NCBI GenBank assembly: GCA_048498415.1
Contig: JBEHYA010000015.1
Location: 1-27,610, forward strand
Length of the DNA stretch: 27,610 nt
DNA from: JBEHYA01 sp048498415
GTDB taxonomy: Bacteria; Pseudomonadota; Alphaproteobacteria; UBA9219; RGZA01
Direction: 5' to 3'
Shown here: one piece after another, positions 7,412 through 13,812 of the stretch
Layout of the letters: every line of letters starts with the position of its first letter
Position numbering within the stretch: position 1 is the stretch's first letter
The notes under the pieces: generated by a model
The model's database searches: none
What the model saw: the letters and a program-made list of their open reading frames with translations, nothing else
What the model was told of the DNA's origin: nothing
Translations under genes and position numbers: made by a program

Positions 7412-9319
7412 ATGCCCTTAAAAATTGAAACGTTTTCCAATGTTCACGGCGGCAACGCGTTCTTTAAAGCGGTCAGCCATCCCATGGCGGCCGAAAAGGC
7501 CGGCCAGCTTTATGATCGGTTGAAAAAAATCGGCAGCGTGGCGATCTACGATCCCATCGGCCAGGCTGAAGCCTTTACGCAGTTCTACGATCTGAAATCC
7601 CTGCCGCTTACGGGCGTCTATGTGCAGGATATCGAGCAGGCGAACAAGCTGGCGTTTGGCCAGACCACGCAGCTGATCACGGCCATTACCAGCTCAAACG
7701 CCAAGGCGCTGTTCATCACCGCCTTCGATACCGCGAAGATGCTGGATCATATCCGCCACCTTCTGCCCGCCGGCATTCAGGTGGTGAGCTTCGATGACTT
7801 ACGTTTGCCCGCCGAAATGCTCACCGACAAGGGCAAGTATTTATCGCCGCTGAACTTCGCCACCAACTTCGTGTTTTTCCGCGATACCGCTGGCCATCAC
7901 ACCCGTCTGATCACGGCCAACTACTGGGGCAGCTACGGCGCGCGTGACAGTGCCTTCTTCTGCCGCCTCTATGATGAGAACGGCAAGCAGATGGCCGAGT
8001 GGCAGGAAAAAATGGGCCCCGCCAGCAGCGCCTTCATCATCGACAGCAAAGACGTGCGCGCCAAACACAAACTCGGCGATTTCACCGGCCACTTGTTTGT
8101 GCACGCCATAAATGTTGCCGGCCACGATATTGTGAAATACGCACTCGATACCTATGGCGATAAGGAAGAAGTGCTGTCGTGCACGCACGACGCCAATTCC
8201 TGGCCCTCCGATTATTACGCCGGCCTGCCAGCGCCCGATGAAGGCGAAGATGTGGTGCTGTGGGTGCAGAACAGCATGCCGATTGCCATTCCCGCCGGCG
8301 AGATCGGCATCAATGTGATGGGTAGCGACAAAGGCCATTTATACGATCAGGAAATCGCACCGTTCGCGACCAAACGTTTAAGCGTGGCTGAACTTGGTCT
8401 GAACGCCAGTTGGCCGCAGCAGCTGGAAGTGAATTCCGGCAAATATTTCGTGCGTCCGCGCTATGAAGTCTTCCACAAAAACGGCCACCAGCGCATCGCG
8501 CATGTGAATGTGGAACGCAGCGATCTTAAGCCCGATCCGCAATTGCCCAAACTGGGCGCGTTGATGGGTAAGGGCCACATTCTCCCAGCGCCCATTCTGC
8601 CCGTGGGTGAATTCGATAGTTTCATTCTACCTACGCCCATGAGCCGCGGTCTGCAGCACATGCCGATCAAGGCGGTGATGTATGATTCCAGCGGCGTCGC
8701 GGTAGCGGAATACGCTTTCGGCAACCTGCCGCGCAGCCATGCCAGCCTGCTGGATGTAAAGCAACATTTAGCCAATGCCAAACTGCCCACCGGCTACGGC
8801 CACGTTGAACTGATGTACGATTTTAATGTGGGCGAGGAAGCCGACGGCTGGCTGCATGGGTTATTCCGTTACATCCACAAGCCCAGCGGCCATGCGGCGG
8901 AAAGCAGCTTCGGCAGCCACATCTTTAATACCGCGCTTGTCTATAAGAACGAGCCGCAAAGCTATGTGGGCCGTCCGCCGGGTCTTTCCACGCGTCTGTT
9001 TTTGCGCGTGGGCCATAATGGCTACGACACCATGTGCCATCTGATTTATCCTGCCAGCACGCCGTGGCACAAAACATCCGATACCGCGCTTATTCTCACC
9101 TCCGCGAAAGGCGAAGAAATCGCCCGCACGCAGGTCAAGATCGCCTGCAGCGGCTCGCACCTGTTCCGCGTGAGCGAAACCTTCGCCGCCGCCGATATTG
9201 CCAAAGCGGGGGAGGGCGCCTACGTCACTATTCGTGACACCACCTGCCGCTTGTTTGGCTATCACGGCCTTCTGGGCGGCAAGAAAGCCTTCAGCCTTGA
9301 CCATATGTTTGGATTTTAA
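7412..9319 (+). CDS. Conserved-looking 635-residue protein of unknown function, four related modules
   Basis: I do not recognise a named family. There is no signal peptide or membrane helix, so it is probably cytoplasmic. Residues 1-140 look like an alpha/beta domain (strand-like GVYVQDI, KALFITAFD, GIQVVSFDDL). The rest is rich in beta strands and aromatic residues and seems to contain four related units, near residues 183-233, 299-352, 420-471 and 560-612. Each has a short loop (YDENGK, GSDKGH, YDSSGV, TSAKGE), an acidic or aromatic strand, a Ser/Arg turn and a hydrophobic strand (SAFIIDSKD, KRLSVAELG, ASLLDVKQH, HLFRVSETF), and ends in a G-x-x-x-V-like strand. A His/Trp-rich segment, CTHDANSWPSDYYAGLP, lies at 257-273. 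The frame is intact and codon use matches its neighbours. It sits between the oxygenase and trxB, and its TAA is directly followed by the trxB ATG. Confidence 0.8.
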   Translation: MPLKIETFSNVHGGNAFFKAVSHPMAAEKAGQLYDRLKKIGSVAIYDPIGQAEAFTQFYDLKSLPLTGVYVQDIEQANKLAFGQTTQLITAITSSNAKALFITAFDTAKMLDHIRHLLPAGIQVVSFDDLRLPAEMLTDKGKYLSPLNFATNFVFFRDTAGHHTRLITANYWGSYGARDSAFFCRLYDENGKQMAEWQEKMGPASSAFIIDSKDVRAKHKLGDFTGHLFVHAINVAGHDIVKYALDTYGDKEEVLSCTHDANSWPSDYYAGLPAPDEGEDVVLWVQNSMPIAIPAGEIGINVMGSDKGHLYDQEIAPFATKRLSVAELGLNASWPQQLEVNSGKYFVRPRYEVFHKNGHQRIAHVNVERSDLKPDPQLPKLGALMGKGHILPAPILPVGEFDSFILPTPMSRGLQHMPIKAVMYDSSGVAVAEYAFGNLPRSHASLLDVKQHLANAKLPTGYGHVELMYDFNVGEEADGWLHGLFRYIHKPSGHAAESSFGSHIFNTALVYKNEPQSYVGRPPGLSTRLFLRVGHNGYDTMCHLIYPASTPWHKTSDTALILTSAKGEEIARTQVKIACSGSHLFRVSETFAAADIAKAGEGAYVTIRDTTCRLFGYHGLLGGKKAFSLDHMFGF

Positions 9320-10276
9320 ATGACGGAACATCGCACCAAAGCCCTCATTATCGGCGCGGGCCCTGCTGGCTATACGGCGGCCATTTACGCCGCGCGCGCA
9401 AACTTAAAGCCCATGCTCGTTCAGGGCCTGCAACCGGGCGGTCAGCTTACCATCACCACCGATGTGGAGAACTACCCCGGTTTCGCCGGTCCCATTCAGG
9501 GCCCGTGGCTGATGGAACAGATGCAAAAGCAGGCCGAACACGTCGGCACGCAGCTGGTTTACGATCTGATTGTGAAAGTCGATTTCTCTAAACGCCCTTT
9601 TGTCGCCACCGGCGATGGCGGCGATACGTATATAGCCGATACCATTATTATCGCCACGGGCGCGCAGGCGCGCTGGCTGGGCCTGCCGAGCGAAAAGGAA
9701 TTTTCGGGCTTTGGCGTCTCAGCCTGCGCCACCTGCGACGGCTTTTTCTTCAAGGGCAAAGACGTGGTGGTGGTGGGCGGCGGCAACAGCGCGATGGAAG
9801 AAGCGTTGTATCTTGCCAACATTGCCTCAAGCGTCACCATGATCCACCGCCGCGATGCGTTCCGCGGCGAAAAAATCCTGCACGACCGCATCGCCGCCAA
9901 CCCCAAAATCAAAGTGGTATGGGATAGCAAGGTGGAAGAGATTGTGGGCGATACCGCGCCGGTAAAAGCCGTCACGGGCGTGAAAGTTCAGAATGTGAAG
10001 ACCGGCAAAGACCAGATCGTACCTGCGCAGGGCGTGTTCATCGCCATCGGGCACGATCCCGCCACCGGCGTGTTCAAAGGCCATCTGGATATGGATGAGG
10101 CTGGCTATGTGCTGACTGCCCCTGATTCCACCGCCACCAAAATCCCCGGCGTGTTTGCCGCGGGCGACGTGAAAGACAAGGTATTCCGCCAGGCGGTTAC
10201 GGCCGCCGGCATGGGCTGCATGGCCGCTTTAGAGGCCGAACGCTTTCTGGCGGGCATTTCCGGCGCCAAACATTAA
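9320..10276 (+). CDS. trxB: Thioredoxin-disulfide reductase
   Basis: A 318-residue FAD- and NADPH-dependent enzyme that reduces thioredoxin in the cytoplasm. Visible are the FAD-binding GAGPAG at residues 12-17, the redox-active CATC (Cys136 and Cys139) in SACATCDGFF, the NADPH-binding VVGGGNSAMEEA at about 151-162, and the C-terminal GVFAAGDVKDKVFRQAVTAAGMG that closes the FAD site. Length and motif order are those of low-molecular-weight bacterial TrxB. The ATG follows the preceding stop codon without a gap (TAAATG), which implies translational coupling to the unknown 635-residue gene. Confidence 0.95.
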   Translation: MTEHRTKALIIGAGPAGYTAAIYAARANLKPMLVQGLQPGGQLTITTDVENYPGFAGPIQGPWLMEQMQKQAEHVGTQLVYDLIVKVDFSKRPFVATGDGGDTYIADTIIIATGAQARWLGLPSEKEFSGFGVSACATCDGFFFKGKDVVVVGGGNSAMEEALYLANIASSVTMIHRRDAFRGEKILHDRIAANPKIKVVWDSKVEEIVGDTAPVKAVTGVKVQNVKTGKDQIVPAQGVFIAIGHDPATGVFKGHLDMDEAGYVLTAPDSTATKIPGVFAAGDVKDKVFRQAVTAAGMGCMAALEAERFLAGISGAKH

Positions 10277-10312
10277 TGAGTTCTTAAGTTCGCCCTGCGA
10301 CGAATAGTCGTC

Positions 10313-10318
10313 TATAGT
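10313..10318 (+). promoter_or_regulatory. Candidate -10 box for the PH-domain gene
   Basis: TATAGT at 10313-10318 lies 28 bases before the ATG. A purine-rich GAGAAGGA follows at about 10326-10333, a possible though somewhat distant ribosome binding site. No clear -35 match is present 17-18 bases upstream. The 69-base gap after trxB is large for this tightly packed strand, so an independent promoter is plausible. Confidence 0.3.
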
Positions 10319-10345
10319 AAAACGCGAGAAGGAACCACGTTATCC

Positions 10346-10876
10346 ATGGCGCAATCCTACGTTGAATCCGTTTTGCTCCCCGGCGAAAACCTTGAATACG
10401 CCGGCACCCTGCACTGGATCATTTTTCTGCCCGGCATTTTCAGCTGCTGCCTCGGCGCGTTTTTGTGCCTGTCGCCGGAAACCCTGAACCACATGCTGGG
10501 TATTGGCCTGCTGAAGGGCATCACCATTTATCTGCTCGGCATTGGTCTGGTCACGGTGTGCGCCGGCATCTTCATGATGATGCACGCGTATCTTCGTCTC
10601 ATCAGCACCGAGCTGGCCATTACCAACCGCCGCGTGATTGCCAAGGCGGGCTTTATCAGCCGCATCACATTCGAGGTCATGCTCAACCGTGTGGAAGGCG
10701 CGAATATCGATCAAACCGTATGGGGCCGCATTCTGGGTTTCGGTTCCATTCTGGTGCACGGCACCGGCGGCGGCATCACGCCCATCGATTACGTGGCCGA
10801 CCCGCTGACGTTTAAGAAAATCCTGCTCATATGGGTGCAGAAAAACCAGCCGGCCGCGCCTGCCAGCACCCCCTAA
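10346..10876 (+). CDS. Bacterial PH-domain (bPH2/YdbS-like) membrane protein
   Basis: A 176-residue protein. Two hydrophobic segments (about residues 24-45 and 52-80) form a membrane hairpin. The following stretch, RLISTELAITNRRVIAKAGFISRITFEVMLNRVEGANIDQTVWGRILGFG, is the typical bacterial PH fold seen in YdbS/YdbT-type proteins, in which the T-N-x-R-v motif starts the second strand. It then continues SILVHGTGGGITPIDYVADPLTF. Function in this family is poorly known; roles in membrane stress or protein-membrane interaction are suggested. It starts at ATG 10346 and ends 58 bases before the tRNA gene. Confidence 0.82.
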   Translation: MAQSYVESVLLPGENLEYAGTLHWIIFLPGIFSCCLGAFLCLSPETLNHMLGIGLLKGITIYLLGIGLVTVCAGIFMMMHAYLRLISTELAITNRRVIAKAGFISRITFEVMLNRVEGANIDQTVWGRILGFGSILVHGTGGGITPIDYVADPLTFKKILLIWVQKNQPAAPASTP

Positions 10877-10934
10877 AGCCTAAAATCGATGTTGTTTTCA
10901 GACGGGCGTGCTAAAAAGGCGCTTGCGAAGGGCT

Positions 10935-11010
10935 GGGCCTGTAGTTCAGCGGTTAGAACGCACCGCTCATAACGGTGTTGTCGCAGGTTCGAATCCTGCC
11001 GGGCCCACCA
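10935..11010 (+). tRNA. tRNA with CAU anticodon, probably tRNA-Ile2 (lysidine-modified)
   Basis: A full cloverleaf of 76 nt with encoded CCA. Acceptor GGGCCTG (10935-10941) pairs with CGGGCCC. The D stem is GTTC/GAAC. The anticodon arm CACCG-CTCATAA-CGGTG carries CAU. The T arm is GCAGG-TTCGAAT-CCTGC. CAU can mean elongator Met, initiator Met or Ile2. The acceptor starts with a paired G1-C72, which argues against an initiator, where this pair is mismatched. The C4-G69 and C5-G68 pairs are known recognition elements for the lysidine synthetase TilS, which favours tRNA-Ile2 reading AUA codons. Its last two bases start a long inverted repeat. Confidence 0.9.
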
Positions 11011-11065
11011 CGCTTCGCTTATCGCTACGCGTGGCGCAGCCACGCAAAACAATATGCGAAGCGTG
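11009..11065. repeat. Nested inverted repeat joined to the tRNA 3' end
   Basis: The outer arms CACGCTTCGC (11009-11018) and GCGAAGCGTG (11056-11065) are a perfect 10-bp inverted repeat. Inside lies a second perfect hairpin, GCGTGGC (11029-11035) with GCCACGC (11039-11045), loop GCA. The left outer arm includes the final C and A of the tRNA CCA. No T-run follows, so this is not a classic terminator. It may guide tRNA 3' processing, or be a mobile palindrome sited at the tRNA end. No integrase or partial tRNA copy is seen nearby. Confidence 0.75.
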
Positions 11066-11120
11066 CCCGGCGTAGCCCGCAGGGCGAAGACGGGCTGACG
11101 GCCATCAGGATCACTCTCTC

Positions 11121-11888
11121 ATGCACCTCCCCGATCTTTCTTATGTCCTGGCCGGCCTCGCTGCGATGGTCGGCGAGACCTTCGGCACGGTGCTGGGCGG
11201 CGGCAGCTTCATCATTCAGCCGGCGCTCCTTGCCCTGGGCGTGCCGCCGCACCAGACGGTCGCTAACGATATTTGCACGGCGGCGTTTTCATCCATCGCC
11301 TTCATGCTGACCGCCATGCGCCGCCAGCGCATAGATAAACAGGTGGCGGTCACCATGGTGCCGCCCATGGCGGTGGGCGCCATCATTGGTAGCTGCGTAT
11401 TAACAGCGATTCCCGCTGCCATCGTGATCTGGATTATTCTGGGTGTCTGTAGCGCGGGCTTAATCCGTCTGTTCATCCAGCTGCGCACGCCGGTTTTTAC
11501 AGGCACGGAAACGCCGTTGCGGCATTGGCCGGTTTTAGCCCCGTTGGCGGGGTTGCTGATGGGCATCTATGACGGCGTATCGGCGGCGGGGAGCGGGATG
11601 ATCATGATCATCCTCATTTCCCTTATCTTCCGCCGCGATATGAAAACCACGGTGCTCATGGCGAATGTGCTCAGCCTTACCAGCACGGGCGTGGCGACGA
11701 TTTCACTCTGGCGCATGGGGCTTCTGGATGCGCATCTGCTGCTCTTTATGATCCCCGGCGCGGTAATTGCCGGCTGGCTGGGGGCGGGGATCGTGCATCA
11801 TGTGCCGGAAAAGATCCTGCGCGTCGTCTTTGCCGTGGCGATCGCCGCGCTCGTCGTCGTTATCGTGGCCGCGCGGCTAAATCCATAG
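11121..11888 (+). CDS. TauE/SafE family sulfite/anion exporter
   Basis: A 255-residue polytopic membrane protein with about eight hydrophobic segments in two related halves, as in the TauE/SafE family (export of sulfite, sulfoacetate or other anions). The first half opens with LAAMVGETFGTVLGGGSFIIQPALLALGVPPHQTVANDI and the second with LAPLAGLLMGIYDGVSAAGSGMIMI; these G-x-G-rich stretches followed by an Asn-containing helix are the family hallmarks. Substrate is unknown and no sulfur-metabolism neighbours are seen. ATG 11121 is only weakly preceded by AGGA at 11106-11109. It lies 110 bases after the tRNA, in the same direction. Confidence 0.85.
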   Translation: MHLPDLSYVLAGLAAMVGETFGTVLGGGSFIIQPALLALGVPPHQTVANDICTAAFSSIAFMLTAMRRQRIDKQVAVTMVPPMAVGAIIGSCVLTAIPAAIVIWIILGVCSAGLIRLFIQLRTPVFTGTETPLRHWPVLAPLAGLLMGIYDGVSAAGSGMIMIILISLIFRRDMKTTVLMANVLSLTSTGVATISLWRMGLLDAHLLLFMIPGAVIAGWLGAGIVHHVPEKILRVVFAVAIAALVVVIVAARLNP

Positions 11889-11951
11889 GCGGGGAAGGGT
11901 TTATAGTTAATGCAAACCCTTTTAACCAACCGTGAAAGAATTCCGGCGTGA

Positions 11952-11957
11952 TATAGT
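11952..11957 (+). promoter_or_regulatory. Candidate -10 box giving a leaderless J-domain mRNA
   Basis: TATAGT at 11952-11957 ends six bases before the ATG at 11964. A start site about seven bases downstream of this box would fall at or next to the start codon, producing a leaderless transcript. In agreement, no purine-rich ribosome binding site precedes the ATG. No strong -35 is visible, and a second TATAGT at 11903-11908 could instead give a 50-base leader. Confidence 0.3.
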
Positions 11958-11963
11958 CGCCAG

Positions 11964-13295
11964 ATGGACGACGGTAAGAAACAGGATTATTACGAAATAT
12001 TAGGTGTGGCAAATGGCGCAGATGAAGCTGCGCTGAAGGGTGCCTACCGCAAACTCGCCATGCAGTTCCACCCCGACCGCAACCCGGGGAATGCAGACGC
12101 CGAAGCCAAATTCAAAGAAATCAGCGAAGCCTACGATACATTAAAAGACCCCCAGAAGCGGGCGGCCTACGACCGTTTTGGCTTTGCCGACCCGGCGGCG
12201 CCATCACCCGGCGCCCGGCCGGCGGCCGGGGGCGTAAGCCCCGGCGCGGCAGCGTTTTTTGACGGTCTCGAGGAGATGCTTGGCGGCGCGAAGCCCTTCG
12301 GTTTTGGCTCTGCATGGACAGGTTTCAGGGGCGCGCAAAGCGAAACGACGTCGCGCGGCGCGCATTTTGCCGATCTGGCCAAAGTTACCGCCGCCGATAT
12401 CGATGCGGCGCTTATCAAAGAAGGGTATCTGACATCGGGGATCGCCCGCGATCTGGCGGCTCTTTACGTGCAGAAACCCGAATTGGTCGCCCCTACCGCC
12501 AATCGCGTGCTGCGACTGATGGCGCAAAATAGCGGGGTAGACAAAAAATCGGACATACTGGGCGCCATACAAACGGTACTCGGAAAACGCGACGCCGCCG
12601 CCAACAAAAATCTGTTAGATGGCGTTACTAACCTTGCCCTGATGGCCAGTCTGGCTGATGTGCCCGGCGCTATCGATGCCGCGCATCTGCAGGCGGCACT
12701 CAAGGACCGCATGGCGCTTCATGCCATCACGATCGACAATCTGAACACGATTTACGACAAGCATCCGGCCCTGATCGCCGCTACGGCAACGGATGCGTTC
12801 CGGTTATGCGGCAACGAATATAATCAGAGGGAATTAGCCGCGTACCTGGCCCGCCAGCATAACGCCGGAAAAACCGCGCTTAATCCGTCACTTCTTGATC
12901 ATACGACTAGCCTGCACGTGCTGGAAAAATTCACTGCAATCCCCGGCTTTGTGCGGCCGGAAGATATCACGAAAGCGCTGGCGCTAAGCTCTCCCACATC
13001 CGAGACCGTGGAAATGATCACCCGCCTCTATGCGCAAGCGCCGGATCTGATCCAGGATACCGCTGTTCCTGCGCTCGAGCGTTTCAAGCGGGCGCCCGAT
13101 TATATGAATAGGTTGCTGCAGACCATCGGCGCGCAGGTTCAGGCAGGCAATGCCGTGTTCGATGCCGCGCATCTGGGCCAAGATATAAGCCATACCTATA
13201 GCAAACATCTGCGCGCCTATGGTCTGGCCGCCCCGCAGCGGGGCATTCTTGGCGGTCTTTTTGGCGGTTCTGCTCCGCGTCATACGCAGGGCTAA
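11964..13295 (+). CDS. J-domain (DnaJ-like) protein with tandem C-terminal repeats
   Basis: A 443-residue protein. Residues 7-72 are a complete J domain: YYEILGV at the start, the invariant HPD at 36-38 in QFHPDRNPGN, and YDRFGFADP at the end. It should therefore stimulate an Hsp70 such as DnaK. A Pro/Ala/Gly-rich, then Phe/Gly-rich linker (about 75-130) follows. There is no CxxCxGxG zinc finger and no DnaJ substrate-binding domain, so this is not DnaJ or CbpA. Residues about 137-400 contain three helical repeats with a period near 93 residues (about 137-205, 230-297 and 323-390). Repeat signatures are D(I/L)xxAL, (L/I)Yxx(x)PxL(I/V)xxTA, and NxxLLDxxTxL before the second and third units. The C-terminus is Gly-rich. 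No signal peptide is present. It stands alone between the permease and a non-coding stretch, and the client is unknown. Confidence 0.85.
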   Translation: MDDGKKQDYYEILGVANGADEAALKGAYRKLAMQFHPDRNPGNADAEAKFKEISEAYDTLKDPQKRAAYDRFGFADPAAPSPGARPAAGGVSPGAAAFFDGLEEMLGGAKPFGFGSAWTGFRGAQSETTSRGAHFADLAKVTAADIDAALIKEGYLTSGIARDLAALYVQKPELVAPTANRVLRLMAQNSGVDKKSDILGAIQTVLGKRDAAANKNLLDGVTNLALMASLADVPGAIDAAHLQAALKDRMALHAITIDNLNTIYDKHPALIAATATDAFRLCGNEYNQRELAAYLARQHNAGKTALNPSLLDHTTSLHVLEKFTAIPGFVRPEDITKALALSSPTSETVEMITRLYAQAPDLIQDTAVPALERFKRAPDYMNRLLQTIGAQVQAGNAVFDAAHLGQDISHTYSKHLRAYGLAAPQRGILGGLFGGSAPRHTQG

Positions 13296-13566
13296 ATCAA
13301 ACACCGTTCATCCGTCATCACGCGCACTTCCACCCATCATTTTCCGGCGCGCGCTACAGGTGTGATTCCATTTTTTAGAATTCATTCACCGTGATTCTGG
13401 TCGCGCGACTCGCGTTTGGATGCAAAAAGCGTTGCATTCATGACACGCAAATGCGTTTTGCCGCGAAAAAATGCACTGTCAAGCGAATGACATGGCGGAA
13501 TTGTGTTGACGAAAAACAGCATTCGCCACAACATCAGCACATCAACTTAGTTACCTGGAGGTACAC
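13296..13566 (+). other. 271-base non-coding region upstream of the lysine-rich micro-gene
   Basis: No supported protein gene is seen here; the open frame crossing it has poor codon use and overlaps the micro-gene in another frame. The first part holds a T6 run at about 13372-13377 after the J-domain gene, without a strong stem. It may be a weak terminator. TTGACG at 13506-13511 is a good -35 candidate, but the -10 at 17 bases spacing (CAACAT, 13529-13534) is poor. The last 20 bases carry a strong ribosome binding site. The length of the leader leaves room for an RNA regulator, but I see no recognisable riboswitch. Confidence 0.4.
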
Positions 13567-13647
13567 ATGGCTGCTAAGAAAAAAACCGTGAAGAAGGCCG
13601 CTAAGAAACCGGCCAAGAAGACGGCTAAGAAGAAGAAAAAGATGTAA
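13567..13647 (+). CDS. Lysine-rich (histone H1-like) 26-residue micro-protein
   Basis: A short gene starting at ATG 13567 with a near-ideal ribosome binding site (TGGAGG, about 13556-13561), ending with TAA at 13645-13647, and followed by two hairpins that look like a terminator. The product has 26 residues, of which 14 are lysine and most others alanine, with two prolines and no arginine or acidic residue. It starts MAAKKKTVKKAA. Such sequences resemble the tails of histone H1 and bacterial H1-like proteins, so DNA or RNA binding is a reasonable inference; nothing in the sequence proves it. The lysine-rich N-terminus of RpoD encoded on the opposite strand nearby has a similar AKKP style. The alternative is that this is a short translated leader or part of a small RNA gene. 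Confidence 0.65.
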   Translation: MAAKKKTVKKAAKKPAKKTAKKKKKM

Positions 13648-13650
13648 TTT

Positions 13651-13717
13651 AAACGCTAACGCGTTTATTACTCGATCTTCGAAATACCCTGCCAAGCATC
13701 TGCTGGCGGGGTATTTC
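13651..13717 (+). terminator. Terminator region with two hairpins after the micro-gene
   Basis: The first hairpin is AAACGC-TAAC-GCGTTT at 13651-13666. The second is a 14-bp stem with one G-T pair, GAAATACCCTGCCA (13681-13694) with TGGCGGGGTATTTC (13704-13717), followed by ATTTATG. The second is a good rho-independent terminator for the micro-gene. Being nearly symmetrical, it could also serve the minus-strand asparaginase transcript coming from the other side. Confidence 0.75.
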
Positions 13718-13812
13718 ATTTATGGGGCCATGCGAACAGGCGTGATTTTGAGAAGCGCGCCGCCTGCGGCGGTAACGACCGCAAACCGCTAAAGATTAAA
13801 ATTTGTAAAGAA

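Noticed and set aside
10935..11888. Genomic island inserted at the tRNA gene
   Set aside because: No integrase, no second copy of the tRNA 3' end and no change in base or codon use downstream; the following genes look like normal chromosome.
13391..13591. 66-codon frame overlapping the micro-gene
   Set aside because: It has no ribosome binding site and no recognisable motif, and it conflicts with the lysine-rich frame, which has a strong ribosome binding site.
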